DNA of 64,000 bases from Cryptomeria japonica (taxonomy: Eukaryota; Streptophyta; Pinopsida; Cupressales; Cupressaceae), in assembly GCF_030272615.1 (NCBI RefSeq), contig NC_081407.1:270043870-270107869 (forward strand), given 5' to 3'. This document shows, in pieces, positions 21,363 through 33,872 of this stretch (position 1 is its first letter; the number at the start of each line of letters is the position of its first letter). The notes beneath the pieces are model-generated. The model saw only the letters and a program-made list of their open reading frames with translations. It searched no databases and was not told the origin of the DNA. The translations under genes were made by a program, and so were the position numbers.

Positions 21363-22862
21363 TGTAAAGTACAAATGCCAATAGCTAACAAGATGAGAGG
21401 GGGGGTGAATAATACAAACTTAAACTTCCATAAAATCAATAGATTCAACCTCGGTAACTTATACTTCAGCAACTTAACCAAAAACTGCTAAACATGCAAA
21501 CTTATGAACACATAATCATAATAACACTCATAACACCAAATTTAACGTGGAAACCCAAATAGGGAAAAACCGCTGTGGGATTTTGGACCCACTAAGAAAT
21601 ATAATCTTCTAAAGTATGCTCGGTTAAAAGCAAATCCTGTTAAAGATTATAAACACATTGCTAGATGTGACCTGGTTAAGGGATTTCCCTCAGATCTGTT
21701 AGGATCTTCACTTTGTTAGAAGTGACCATGTCAAAGGATTTTAAACACTCATTTAGAATGTTACCTTGCTAGAGGGTTTACAAATAAGACTGTTAAGTCC
21801 ACTCGGTTAAGAGATTTTCTGTCACTTACAAAATAACAGTAATAAAATCTATCTACAACTTCACATCTAAAATGCTAAAGCAGATTCTTATTTGCTCAAA
21901 ACAATCTAGTCATAGGACTTATCTTGTCCCTCTGCTGGGCTCTCTACTCTATTATTCAAACAGGTCTTCAAGCTTCTATGCTCGGTAATCACTATGTAGC
22001 ATCCCTGTACATACACTTTCCTGCATGCATTGTTTATTAACAATTCCTTATTTATAAACAATTGCTAACCGCTAAATCTCCTTGATCACATTTCCCATGA
22101 TCAATCTTAGCCATCAGATCTTCAAACTTGACCAGGTTCAATGTATCGTTCCAATCTGAAAATGTTTTACCTTACCTAGGGACTTGCATTCCCTTCTTGG
22201 AACTTGTATAAGGTTATTGTGGTTCAATCTATGTTGTAGATCTTTCTACTGATTTTCCTTTGCCATAGATCCTTAACAAACTTCATGCACGACATACCAA
22301 TCATTTATACATCTCCAGCTAATCATTGTCCTTCATTAAATAATGCATTTATCCATCCAATGTGCACTGTCATAACTCGGTTGCAACTCGGTAAATACTA
22401 AACTTTACTCGGTAGATATTCCACCTTTATTAACCGATATCGATAACCTTAGGTTTTACCGACTAGGTTCTTTGCTCAGTGACATAGTAGAGTATTAACC
22501 TTACAATCAACAACATATGTAGGATATCAAAATAATCTAAACATCATGATCTTATCATTGTCTAACTCGGTAATAGTTGCCCATTGAATAACTTATTCCT
22601 CCTCTTTATTCATCACATTCTTTCTATGTCTTTTACTGACATCTTAATTCTCTTCTAATCAATCTTCTCAAGATATGGCAACATCATACTGAATCAGACA
22701 ATCAATTTCTTGGCATCAATGACAAAATAATGTTATAAAGATAGTTATCATCCTTCTTCAGTTATATCAATAATCTTCAACAACCTTCTCAATATCCTTA
22801 TTGAATATCAACAATCTCCTGATATTGAAATGCCAACAATCTTTCTTGTTGTAATGCCAACA
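21363..22862 (-). repeat. Copia-C 3' LTR
   Basis: 1500 bp, plus-strand TGTAAAGTAC...ATGCCAACA, homologous to 27525-29048. It holds a G run (21399-21405) followed by TGAAT, the two-box module at 21545-21580, and on the minus strand a TATAAATAAGG promoter-like box near 22040-22055. Confidence 0.92.
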
Positions 22863-23075
22863 ATCTCCCCCTTTGGCATTGATGGAAAAATCAACAATTA
22901 AATGGTAATACCAACAAGATATTCAAATTGATTCGGATTCAAATTGTTGTTAGACTTCTCCTGTTATCCTTGATCTATTGCCTTCTGAAGTCTTCTCCAT
23001 TTTTCCATCATTTAGGACTTTACCATTCAGTCAACCATTTATAGTCTTCTCCCCCTTTGACAACAATGCCAAAAG
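22863..23075 (-). other. Copia-C polypurine tracts and hairpin
   Basis: The minus strand CCAAAGGGGGAGAT (22863-22876) adjoins the LTR. A second purine tract with the CTTTGACA/TGCCAAA inverted repeat is at 23050-23074. Confidence 0.75.
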
Positions 23076-23274
23076 TAAAAGAACTAAATCATGATTTCTT
23101 CCTCTGTGAAGTGATTTGCCTTGCTATGTAACATCTCAGTCTCGGTCAGATCAACTTGTCTCTATTCACTTTTTCCTGCACACCTTTAGAAAACCTTCTA
23201 AAGTGCGTAAATTAGCATCAATCCACACATAATATTTTGTAGATTCATCGAATTGATGCTTTCACCGAACTCGG

Positions 23275-23937
23275 TCAGTGAGTAGAAGATAGGGGTAGGA
23301 CCCCTAACTTTCTTCTGAGATACTCAAAAGTGTCCCTTGGCAGTGGCTTTGTGAAGATGTCTACTAATTGCTCGTTTGAACTGATATATTCCAACACAAC
23401 TTTCTTCTCTTGAACTTCTTCTCTGAGATAGTGATACTTTATAGATATATGCTTTTTCTTAGAGTGCATTACTGGATTCTTTGAAATGTTAATGGCACTA
23501 GTATTGTCACAGAATATAGTTACTGGCTCGATAACTTTCTCATTTATACCTTCCAATAGTTGTTTGATCCATGCTATATTGGTACAATTCAATGCTGCAA
23601 CAACATATTCAGCTTTTCCTTTAGACTGAGAAATACATCCTTGTTTCTTGCTAAGCCAATTTACTAGTCTTTCTCCCAAAAAGAAAGCTCCACCACTTGT
23701 GCTTTTCCTATCATCTATGTTGCCTGCCCAATCAGCATCAGTATAAACTTTTAAATCAAAATTACTCCTCTTTTCATATACTAAGCCATAATCTTCAGTG
23801 CCTCTCAGGTATCTGAAAATTCTCTTGATTGCTGTCATATGGGTTTCCTTGGGATCTGTAGAGAATCTTGCTACAATACCTACTGCATGTGCTATATCCG
23901 GTCTACTATGCACAACATATTGCAATTTTCCAATCAT
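23275..23937 (-). pseudogene. Copia-C RNase H domain
   Basis: 220 codons open: RT-RNase H junction MIGKLQYVVHSRPDIAHAVG, KRIFRYLRGTEDYGL, YTDADWAGNIDDRKSTSGG, SWLSKKQ-like NWLSKKQGC, FCDNTSAINISKNPVMHSK and the terminal VDIFTKPLPRDTFEYLR. Known role: removal of the RNA strand during cDNA synthesis. Same frame as the rest of Copia-C gag-pol. The internal Met is not a real start. Confidence 0.9.
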
Positions 23938-24762
23938 AGATTAGTAAAGTGTATCATCAACAGATGCAGATTCATCATTCTTTGATAATTTACAGTTAGC
24001 AGTCATAGGAGTACTTATTGGTTTAGAATCCTCCATTCCAAATTTCTTCAAGATTTCCTTTATGTACTTGGATTAAGTAATGAAAATCTCATCTTTCATT
24101 TGCAGTATCTATAAACCTATAAAATACTTTATCTCACCGATTAGTGACATCTCAAATTATTTGCATATTTCATTTCCAAAGTTCTTGCATAAGGAGTCAT
24201 TACCACAAAATATAATGTCATCAACAAATATGGTTGAGATCAGTATTCCATTGTCCTCATCTTTCTTCATGTACATATTGTTGTTTTCACTTGTCCTTAT
24301 AAAACCAATCTTGATTAAATAAGAGTGCAGTCTCTCATACCATGCTCTAGGTGCTTGTTTGAGACCATATAAGGCTTTGTTTAGTTTGCATACCTGATCT
24401 TTACTCTCGTCTTCAACAAATCCTTCAGGTTGTTCAATGAAAACTTCTTCTTCTAGTATATCATTAAAAAATGCAGATTTAACATCCATTTGATATACCT
24501 TGAAATTTTTGAAAGCAGCATATGCCAACAATGTTCTTACTCCCTCAAGTCTAGCCACAGGTGAAAAAGTCTCACCATAATCTATTCCTTCTTCTTGAGC
24601 ATAACCTTTGCAAACTAGTCTTGCTTTGTTGTGAATGACTTCACCTTTTTCATTTAGCTTGTTTCTGAAAATCCACTTAGTACCAATTACATTTTTGTCC
24701 TTCGGTCTTGGGATCAGTGTCCATGTGTCATTCTTCTTAATTTGATCAATCTCTTGTGTCAT
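23938..24762 (-). pseudogene. Copia-C reverse transcriptase domain
   Basis: RT blocks WTLIPRPKDKNVIGTKWIFR, GYAQEEGIDYGETFSPVARLE, MDVKSAFFNDILEEEVFIEQ, ALYGLKQAPRAWYERL and the catalytic FVDDIIF are open down to 24157. TAA at 24157, TAG at 24109, TAA at 24073 and TAA at 23941 then break the FEMSLIGEI-to-RNase H segment without any frame change. Confidence 0.9.
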
Positions 24763-25842
24763 AGCATTTACCCAATATTCACTGTTAAATGCTTCTTTTA
24801 CTATTCTCGATTCAAATTCAGAAATCAGACATGTGTTCTATCTCAGTTTGTTTCTTGTCATCACTGGATCATCTTTATCTCCTATAATCTGACTTGATGC
24901 ATGATGTCTTCCGACATATTTGGCTAATATAGGCTCGGTAGGTTCTGTATGATCTTCTTCATCACTTGGTAACTGGATATTATCTTCATTTTCTTCAGCA
25001 AATTTCTCGGTAGGACTTCTCGGTTGAACATAAACAAATTCTTCATAATCTTCTGGTTCTTTGGAATTTACTTCATCATTTCTTTCTGCAAATTCATCAA
25101 ATTTCATATTTGCACTTTCCACTATTTTGTTAGATGATTTGATCATACATTTAAATGCTTTACTTCTAGAAGAATAACCAAGAAATGTTCCTTCTTCACT
25201 TTTCTGATCAAACTTTCCATTTTTGTCATCTTTGTGAAAATAGCATCTACTTCCAAAGATTTTAAAGTAACTTACATTAGGTTTCTTGTCATACCAGATC
25301 TCATATGGTGTCTTCATAGTTCCTTTCTTCAGTTGAACTCGGTTCAGGGTGTAAACTGTAGTGCTGATTGCTTCTCTCCAAAATGTTTGAGGTACCCTCT
25401 TTTCTATCATCAGGGTTCTTGCACAATCCATAATTGATCTATTTCTTCTCTCAGCTATCCCATTTTGCTGAGGTGTTCTCGGTGCAGATTCTTGCCTCTT
25501 TATACCATGATCATTGCAGAATATGTTAAATTCATCAGAAGTGAATTCTCCTCCTCTATCAAATCTAAGACATTTTAGTTGTCTTCCTGTTTCATTTTCA
25601 ACTCTTGCCTTGTACCATTTAAACATTTGAAAAGCTTCTGATTTTTCTTTTAAAAACATGACTAACATCATCCTTGAGTAATCATCCACAAATAATATGA
25701 AATATTTATCACCATAATAACTTTGAACTTTCATAGGACCACAAAGATCAGTGTGTACTAGATCTAAAATTCCTTTAGAAATGTAGGACTTACTTGTAAA
25801 GCTTGATCCTGTCATCTTACCCATCTGGCATCCTCGGCACAT
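24763..25842 (-). pseudogene. Copia-C integrase core and linker
   Basis: 334-codon open stretch (to a TAG at 24838) with CRGCQMGKM, LVHTDLCGPM (first catalytic Asp), FVDDYSRM, RFDRGGEF (second Asp) and NGIAERRNRSI (catalytic Glu), so the DDE triad is complete. The C-terminal block YFKIFGSRCYFHK...FLGYSSRSKAFKC and an acidic linker follow. Confidence 0.9.
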
Positions 25843-27465
25843 AGCATTCTCAGGTTTTTCAAGACTCGGTAGACCTCTTAATCAGTGCTTCTTACTTATT
25901 TTGATCAGATTATCAAAATTTACATGACAAAATCTTTTATGCCATAACCAGGTATCATCTATCTTTGCATACAAACACTTGTTCCGAGTTGAGTCAAGAT
26001 GAAATGTATTACCTTTTGTTTGTGTCCCAGTAGCAGCTAACTTTCCATGCTTGTTATGAACTTTGACAATTCCTTTCTGAAATTCTATTCGGTATCTTAT
26101 ATTGTTTAGCTATGCTACACTCAACAAATTGTATTTCAAACCTTCAACCCAGTATACATCATCACATTTAGCATTGTCAAGAAGTGTTATAGATCCTTTA
26201 CCTTTTACCGGACATGGTGCATCATTACCAAATCTTACATAGCCTCCATCATAGTCTTCTAATTTAACAAACTTATGTTTATCACTTGTCATATGATGTG
26301 AGCATCCACTATCTATGATCCAAGAATCATTATTATTTATGTGAAATATTAGAGATTTTTCTTCATACCTTTCTTCATCAGATCCATCTTTAATAGTCAC
26401 ATAAACAACCTCCTTAGTATCAGTTTGATCAAATTTGCCATCGTTGGATTCCTCATCTGCTACTAGAAATGTCTTTCTATCTCTCCTTCTGAAGTCTCGG
26501 TGTCCTCTGTATTGGTTATCTTTCTGCCTGTTATCTCGGTATTCTCTCTTTTCACTAGATTCTTTGTCAAGGTAGTTAGAAGCCATATGTCCTATTTTAT
26601 CACAATTGAAACATTTTAAAGGTAGCTTTCCTTTATACTTACCTTTTCCTCTCGATAACCTTCTGGCTAATAATGCTTCAAATTCTTCTTGCTTCTTAAT
26701 TTCCTCATACAGTTTGTGCACTTTTTCCATGTTCTTGCAAAATCTTTCACTTGCTCCACTGTGATTCCCTTCAGAGTACTTACTCATTCTATCATTGTAA
26801 TCATTAGATTCACCAATATGAAAAGAACTGAATACAAATTCTACTTTATTTACCGAAGACTCACTGTTATCAAAATTACTTAACTCAAATGCATGTAGCT
26901 TACCAATAGTAACATCCAAAGAAACTGGCATGTTAGGTACAGACCTCAATTCATTGATTGCAGAAACTCGAATAACATAAGCTGGTAGAAGGGTTCTCAA
27001 CAACTTACTTGTTATATCCTTTTCTTCAATAGTTCCACCTACTCCTTTAATTTGATTAATCTCCTTTAGTCTTGTACTGTATTGGGTTATGTTCTCACCT
27101 TCATTCATCCTCATGGATTCAAGTTGTCCTCTTAGACTATCTACTTTTGCTCTTTGAACATGTTCATCACCTCCATACACAGATATGAGCTTAGTCCACA
27201 TTGCTTTTGCATCATTACAACCTTCTAGATCATTAAACTCTGAGTCGGTCAATGCTGATGTTATTTCAATCATAGCTTGAATGTGTTCTTGCTTTGCCTT
27301 AATCTCTTCCAAGGTCATAGGGTTGGTGCTCGATGCAATGTAATCATTCTCCAGATAATATGTTGCATATTCTCCAATTCCTAATAAATGCAGCTTCATC
27401 CTTTTCTGCCATGTGGAGAAACTTGACTTGTTCAGCTTCGGTGCATCCCTTTTATATGTCTTCGG
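25843..27465 (-). pseudogene. Copia-C gag, protease and integrase zinc-binding region
   Basis: From about 27465 the frame gives the gag N-terminus (KSSFSTWQKRMKLHLLG), the helical gag domain (AMWTKLISVYGGDEHVQRAK), a zinc knuckle CFNCDKIGHMASNY whose last Cys is Tyr, and the protease IIDSGCSHHM. After a TAG at 26110 and a TGA at 25882 come the WHKRFCHVNF zinc-binding residues. The ATG at 27397-27399 is internal; the family start lies further upstream and is not clearly preserved. Confidence 0.87.
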
Positions 27466-27510
27466 ATCTTTGCCTCAAGTACCTTTAAACTTTTTCTTCC
27501 GGAGTCCAAA

Positions 27511-27522
27511 GCTCTGATACTA
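27511..27522 (-). other. primer-binding site of Copia-C
   Basis: The minus strand reads TAGTATCAGAGC, one change from the tRNA-Met site, two bases from the 5' LTR. Confidence 0.85.
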
Positions 27523-27524
27523 AA

Positions 27525-29048
27525 TGTAAAGTACAGATGCCAATAGCTAACAAGATGAGAGGGGGGGGTGAATCATACAAACTTAAACTTCCATAAAATC
27601 AATAGATTCAACCTCGGTAACTTATACTTCAGCAACTTAACCAAAAACTGCTAAACATGCAAACTTATGATCACATAATCATAATAACACTCATAACACC
27701 AAATTTAACATGGAAACCCAAATAGGGAAAAACCACTGTGGGATTTCGGGCCCACTAAGAAATATACTCTTCTAGAGTATGCTCGGTTAAAAGCAAATCC
27801 TGTTAAATATTACAAACACATTGCTAGATGTGACCCGGTTAAGGGATTTCCCTCAGATCTGTTAGGATCTTCACTTTGTTAGAAGTGACCTTGTCAAAGG
27901 ATTTTAAACACTCATTTAGAATGTTACCTTGCTAGAGGGTTTACAAATAAGACTGTTAAGTCCACTCGGTTAAGAGATTTTCTGTCACTTACAAAATAAT
28001 AGTAATAAAATCTATCTGCAACTCCACATCTAAAATGCTAAAGAAGATTCTTATTTGCTCAAAAAAATCTAGTCATAGGACTTATCTTGTCCCTCTGCTG
28101 GGCTTTCTACTCTATTATTCAAACAGGTCTTCAAGCTTCCATGTTCGGTAATCACTATGTAGCATCCCTGTGCATACACTTGCCCGCATGCATTGTTTAT
28201 TAACAATTCCTTATTTATAAACAATTGCTAACCGCTAAATCTCCTTGATCACATTTCCCATGATCAATCTTAGCCATTAGATCTTCAAACTTGACTAGGT
28301 TCAATGTATCCTTCCAATCTGAAAATGTTTTACCTTACCTAGGGACTTGCATTCCCTTCTTGGAACTTGTATAAGGTTATTGTGGTTCAATCTGCGCTGT
28401 AGATCTTCCTGCCGATTTTCCTTCGCCATAGATCCTTAACAAACTTCATGCACGACATACCAATCATTTATACATCTCCAGCTAACCATTGTCCTTCATT
28501 AAATAATTCTTTTATCCATCCAATGTGCACTGTCATAACTCGGTTGCAACTCAGTAAATACTAAACTTTACTAGGTAGATATTTCGCCTTCATTAACCGA
28601 TATTGATAACCTTAGGTTTTACCAACTAGGTTCCTTAAGGTTTACCGACTAGGTTCTTTGCTCAGTGACATAGTATAGTATTAACCTTACAATCAACAAC
28701 ATATGTAGGATATCAAAATAATCTAAACATCATGATCTCATCATTTTCTAACTCGGTAATAGTTGCCCATTGAATAACTTATTCCTCCTCTTTATTCATC
28801 ACATTCTTTCTGTGTCTTTTACTGACATCTTAATTCTCTTCTAATCAATCTTCTCAAGATATGGCAACATCATACTGAATCAAACAATCAATTTCTTGAC
28901 ATCAATGACAAAATAATGTTACAAAGATAGTTATCATCCTTCTTCAGTTATATCAATAATCTTCAACAACCTTCTCAATATCCTTATTGAATATCAACAA
29001 TCTCCTGATATTGAAATGCCAACAATCTTTCTTACTGTAATGCCAACA
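27525..29048 (-). repeat. Copia-C 5' LTR
   Basis: 1524 bp, homologous to 21363-22862. The extra length is mostly a second copy of a roughly 24-bp unit (TTTACCGACTAGGTTC type) near 28610-28655, plus a one-base change in the G run (27561-27568). Confidence 0.92.
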
Positions 29049-29633
29049 AATTCTAATCCATGAAATCATAATTCCATGCGGAGGCAACCAAAACTCGACA
29101 AGGAGGTATAAGCACTTCATTTTCAATCAATTCAACATCCCCTCAAAGAGGAGGATTTCTACTTTCAGTCATTTAAATTACATAATTTCAACCACTTGGT
29201 TAATTTTGAAACTGGGGTTTGACGTAAAGGCAAACCCCTATTCCCAACACATTTCCTTTTCCTTCTGTGTAGGAAGCAAGTGCGCAACTGTACTTCTAGA
29301 GTTAAGATTTATTTGTAGAGATGAAAAAACCCTTTTTGACGCACGAAAATTTCAAAGGACTGATAGGAGGGCGACCTGGTCTAGACACCTTGCAACTTTT
29401 GGCAGATTTTGCAGAGCAGCTCTGAGTAATCTCAAACTCCTTAGATTTAGGTGCATGAGTGAATCCCAAATCTGTAGCTCATTGTTTTCACATACTTTGT
29501 CTTCATTTTTAATACTTTGTCTTAATTCAATTAATCAACTTACAAAAGAGGGTCAATTACATTTCAAACACAACCAATCTACTTTGTATTAAGTCCTTGC
29601 ATCATTTAGGATTGGATCTAGTGGATTCATCCC
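29049..29633 (+). repeat. element G LTR, right part (inferred)
   Basis: Sequence between Copia-C and LTR H. It has no protein match that I recognise; the 128-codon open stretch at 29206-29592 has no recognisable motif. Taken as the rest of the G LTR because Copia-C interrupts that LTR. Confidence 0.45.
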
Positions 29634-30097
29634 TGTGAAATTTTGCCAAGATCTAGAGGCAATAGAAAGCACAAATAAGAGAGAACAAAATAGATGATAG
29701 GAATAAACTGTATTTTATCAAGATGAAAATACTGATCAACTAGATCATCAATCGTTACATACAATGAATATGAGCCTGCTTATATAGGCAAGGGTATATG
29801 GATATGTGAGCACACAAACATGACATGTGGCTCAATAAGAAACAAGGGTAGGTAGGAAATAGGTGTGGTAGGTAGGAGAAACAATAAAATATTCTACATA
29901 AGGTGGATCACCCACCGAAGGTGGAATGTAACAACAAAATAAGACCACAAAAGGTGGAAATTCTCCTACAACACACTATCCCAATGTGGCACAAACACTC
30001 AAGTGTCTCATACCCAGACTACAATTAAATGCATGTACCTAAGTAAACTTAAGTATAGTATAATAATATCCATGATGAATAATTATTTACACCAACA
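29634..30097 (-). repeat. LTR H (464 bp, minus strand)
   Basis: Plus-strand TGTGAAATTT...ACACCAACA followed by a C/T-rich tract (ATCTCCTCTTTTG, 30098-30110) that is a polypurine tract on the minus strand. A minus-strand TATATAAGC box lies at about 29776-29790. It is therefore the 3' LTR of a minus-strand element whose interior is not recognisable. Confidence 0.6.
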
Positions 30098-31183
30098 ATC
30101 TCCTCTTTTGAATGTAAAGTCTCCCCAAGTGAAAATTGAGCTTAGTTGAATTATCCTTTCCCCTTGGGTGAATTTTCTAAGCTCCCAATTTTTCGCTTTA
30201 CGTTTTTTAAAAACAATATATTTTCTAGAATATTCAAAACATTTCATATTGTAAATAAATTTATATTAAAGTACATTTTTGCTAAAATATTCACATTAAA
30301 ATATATATATTCAATTGACAAATTTCTAAGAAGGACAAATTGTACTCATGAAAATTGTATGAATGTTCTAGTAACATATCCCAAAGGATAACCTTGATTC
30401 ATCTAATAAATTAAAAAATGATCTTTTGAGGAAGGCCTCTAATTCTCTTAACATTGTTGAGATACCATGGGAAGTTACATAATGGACATATAATCTATTG
30501 GGTTGTGTTGAAGTAATTATAGAGAAACCACCAATTAAAAACATAAATTTAGAAATAACTATTTTATAAAGAGGAAGGACACCAAACCTAAAAAAATCAC
30601 AATCCTTTTGAAAATGCCCCACCTCATGCACTATGCTTATGAAAAAATTCATTCAAGGGTGTTGGATTTTCTCAAGTGTTTGATATGAAAATGTGTCCCC
30701 TTATCACCTCACAAGAATGGTTGAGATTAGGGTCTACAAATTTGGCATCATTAAAAAATTAAATATCTTGGTTAAATTTTATCCATTACTAACATAGGAT
30801 TGGGTTAAAAAATTCATATAAACTTTTTAATTTGATTTGAGTAAAAACAAATTGGGTGGTTACACAATGGAGAACACGCTATGACTAATTAAATTGACTT
30901 TTAAGAGTAAGCTGAGATACTAATATAAGAGAATCCAAGGTGTAAGACAAAGAATTCTATTTTCTTTTTCTTTTCTATAGGTTATTTTAGTTATATTGGA
31001 GCTCATGATGACACTTTTGAGGTGTAAGATAGTCAAAAGTCCTAAAAGACAAAAAATTGCCACTTTAATTTTTTAGTAAGTTGGCCTATTTAGATAGGTA
31101 TGGACTTGAAAGCTCACCCTAAAGAGTGAAATTAAAAAAAAGAAAATGGTGAAAGAAAAATATCAATATCATATATCATTTGG
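30098..31183. other. unassigned AT-rich sequence
   Basis: Presumably the decayed interior of the element owning LTR H, since a polypurine tract opens it. I found no gag, RT, integrase or host-gene motif on either strand. Confidence 0.4.
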
Positions 31184-31703
31184 TGTTAGATTCTATGAGA
31201 AGTGAGAATTGAGAATTGAGCTACCATCTAATATTGGTTATATATCACATGCAACTCCACTTGATAGATGATCAAAGATCAAAATAGTGGAATGAAGAGG
31301 AAAATCTTAAATGAGAGGAAATAAAGACAATATAAGAGAATTTTGAGAATACTCTCAATTCTCTCACCAAGCTATCACATAACTAGTGAAGGTGAGAGGA
31401 GAATGTCGTATATATAGGGAAAATACGGCATACACATCCAAGAGGTGTATTAAATCCATCCTCCCATAAAAGGTGAGAGATTTTACCTATTTGGTAAATG
31501 CCAAAATATGTGGTATAACCTCCTTAAGTGAAAACAAAGAAGGAGCTATAAAAGGTAGCACATAAAGCCAAAAGAGGTTGAGAAACCCAACTAGCCCATA
31601 ACCTACTCAAGTAAAGATAAAATATTAGTTATGAAAGGTGACACATAAAGAAAAAAGAGGGTGTGTTCCCCTAACATAAGGAAAATAAAAAACTACTCTA
31701 ACA
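31184..31703 (-). repeat. Copia-D 3' LTR
   Basis: 520 bp, plus-strand TGTTAGATTC...CTCTAACA, followed at 31704 by CGCCCCTTTAA, a purine tract on the minus strand. The RNase H C-terminus lies just beyond, which fixes it as the 3' LTR. Confidence 0.75.
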
Positions 31704-31849
31704 CGCCCCTTTAAACATATTAGGTGGGTTAAAATATGGGTCTTGACAAATGAAGCCATGGTAGGTACCCATGCACATAGAGACCCCTCAGAAGAAGCCC
31801 CCCATAAAAGATAGAGGAAACGAAGGATTAAGAAGGCCCTCATGATTTA
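31704..31849 (-). other. Copia-D 3' untranslated segment
   Basis: Polypurine tract (31704-31713) and about 135 bp without coding signal between RNase H and the LTR. Confidence 0.6.
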
Positions 31850-32006
31850 GACATGTGTCACAACCCAAGAAAAGATAAAAAATGCAAGAACTTTCTTTCA
31901 GTGAAGGGTTTGGTGAAGGTGTCGATAATATTCTTTTATGTAGAACAATACTTAAGATCAATGATGCCATCTTGAATCAACTTTTGACTATAGTGCATAT
32001 GAATCT
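31850..32006 (-). pseudogene. Copia-D RNase H piece 1 (C-terminus)
   Basis: Minus-strand translation gives HMHYSQKLIQDGIIDLKYCST, a TAA, then KNIIDTFTKPFTE, the end of Copia RNase H (consensus ADIFTKPL). It joins piece 2 across element E at the AATCT duplication. Confidence 0.8.
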
Positions 32007-33763
32007 TGATGTCATGGAAATGGGACAAGGAAACAACAAAGTTCAATGTTAATAAGTTATTTTCAACCATAAAATCAAAACAAAGAACTAAAAACCATTC
32101 CAAACATATCAAAAGAGATTTCAAAAAGCATGAAAAAAGTTTAACAAAAAAAGAAGAAAGGAGAACAACTTCCCTAAGATGCTTCCATTATGCCTTTTGA
32201 TGCTTCTCCCTTGTTTCTCCCCTCTCCAAGTCCCAAACGAGTGTAGCTCTCAGCTTTTAGCACTAGCCATGGATGCCATATGGAGACTCAAGATGGTTGG
32301 ATGTGATAAACAAATGCTATGCAAGTGTAGATAGTGATGCTATGGAAAAGCTCTATGCTAATACGAGTATAGCAACAATACTCTAATGCTTCCTCCTTTT
32401 CTTTAGGATAAGGGTTCTATTTATAAAAGAAATGGGGAAATGAAGTGTTAAGATTGAGCAATCTTAACAAGGGTTAGGATTAAAAGATATTAAATCCATG
32501 TGAGACTTTCAACCCAATCCCATGTTGACAAGTGTCACCATGAGGAGGATTGAGAGGAGAGATAAGGAACATTAAATGCTTGAGGGGACATGATGATTAC
32601 CCTAGGGGGTTGGGTTAGGGTTAGGTTAATGGATATTTCTTTTATCCAAGGGATAAATGAATGTGCAAGGGTTAAATGGTTACCTTAGTCAAAGAAATAA
32701 ATACTTTAAAGAGACCCATGAGTCAAAAGGATGGTTAAGTTAGAGGAAAGTCTCTAACCAAAGGTAAAAGGTGAGTTAACCATAAATGGTTATGTAAGAG
32801 CCTTTAATGGTTTGGAAGACTTTAGAGGTTAACCATTTGAAACAAAAAACCTTTAATGGTTATTGAAGACTTTGGAGGTTTTTGAGAAGTGACTTCCTTT
32901 TATTTAGGAATGTGACAATGATTAGGATAGGATTAGGCTAATTAGAAGAGTTAGAAGAATCTAGAAGGGATTTAGGCATGCAAGTGGATTTTGTAGGAGA
33001 ATGCAAGTGGGAGGAATTTTGGGATTTTCAATTGAAGTAAAATAATTTATTTCAATTAAATGGTGTAATTTGCATTTGGATAGATATTTAAATAAATATT
33101 AATTTATTTAAATGTGAATGTGAATTTTGGATTTTATTTAAATAAATATTAATTTATTTACATGAGAAAAATGAAGATAAAGCATTAAATGCTTGAAGAC
33201 TTTGAGGGAAACCATTAAAGGCTTAAGAAGACTTTAGAAGGAAGCCATTGAGTTTGGAGATTTTAAGGGAAACCATTAAAGGCTTGAGAAGACTCTAGAA
33301 AGAAGCCATTAAGTTTGAATACTTTAAGGGAAACCATTAAAGGTTTCAAGTGGGTGAGGATAAATAGGATTTTAAATAAATAATTTATTTATTTAAAATA
33401 GTTGTGCAACTTGCATTTGTAGGAAAATGCAAGTGGGTGGAGGATAAAGGTGATTTAAATAAATGTTAATTTATTTAAATGTGAGAGATGGGATTTTGGA
33501 GGATTTAAATAAATATTAATTTATTTTATTTAAATGTGAGAGAAGATTTAATTAAACAAATATGATTTATTTATTTAATTAATGGGCTGAATTTGGTTAA
33601 GTGAATTAAATCAAATAAATTGAATAATTTATTTAATTAATAGGAGAAGAGGGTTAAGGTAAATTAATTAAATATTAATTTAATTAATTATTGATTGGTG
33701 GTTAAATAATCAAATAAATACTAAATATTCATTTAATTAAGTGGACAGATTTATGTGTCTACA
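32007..33763 (-). repeat. LTR E: solo LTR inserted in Copia-D RNase H
   Basis: 1757 bp, TG...CA, flanked by perfect duplications AATCT (32002-32006 and 33764-33768). No coding region. A minus-strand TATAAATAG box is at about 32417-32427. The part from 33020 to 33740 is rich in near-palindromic TAAATAAATATTAATTTA units and decayed copies of a roughly 55-65-bp unit containing AACCATTAAAGG. It ends GTGTCTACA like element J, so both probably belong to one gypsy-like family. Confidence 0.78.
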
Positions 33764-33872
33764 AATCTTAATGTGTTTAATCCACTAGTGATGAACATGA
33801 TTCCTTAAGATTTGTATTGCACTTTGATTATCACAAAATATGACTCTAGGCTTTCTGAATGGAATTTTAAAC
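33764..33872 (-). pseudogene. Copia-D RNase H piece 2
   Basis: The minus strand reads KPRVIFCDNQSAIQILRNHVHH then a TAG (W expected) and IKHIKI, the conserved CDNQSAI core of Copia RNase H. It is bounded by element E on the left and Copia-F on the right, each with a target duplication. Confidence 0.85.

Larger units (their letters stand above)
21344..29048 (-). mobile_element. Copia-C, near-complete LTR retrotransposon
   Basis: Minus-strand Copia with LTRs of 1500 bp (21363-22862) and 1524 bp (27525-29048), a polypurine tract, a primer site and a gag-pol frame of about 1390 codons. The frame has no frameshift and only seven internal stops (TAG 26110, 24838, 24109; TAA 24157, 24073, 23941; TGA 25882). 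The left LTR appears extended by 19 bp (21344-21362) resembling the primer site. With that extension the flanks give an imperfect duplication (CATTC/AATTC). Confidence 0.88.
19373..29633 (+). mobile_element. Element G: gypsy-like LTR retrotransposon remnant, split by Copia-C
   Basis: 3' part of a plus-strand element: a decayed frame (19373-20001), non-coding sequence, a polypurine tract ending at 20826 and an LTR starting TGTAGTGTCC at 20827. The LTR stops at 21343, where Copia-C is inserted, and appears to resume after 29048. The 5' end was lost at the Copia-A junction. The right limit is inferred from the start of LTR H. The gypsy assignment rests on LTR and polypurine style only, since no pol domain is left. 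Confidence 0.6.

Noticed and set aside
29206-29592. 128-codon plus-strand open frame as a host gene
   Set aside because: No recognisable domain, no homologous partner, and it lies inside the inferred gypsy LTR.
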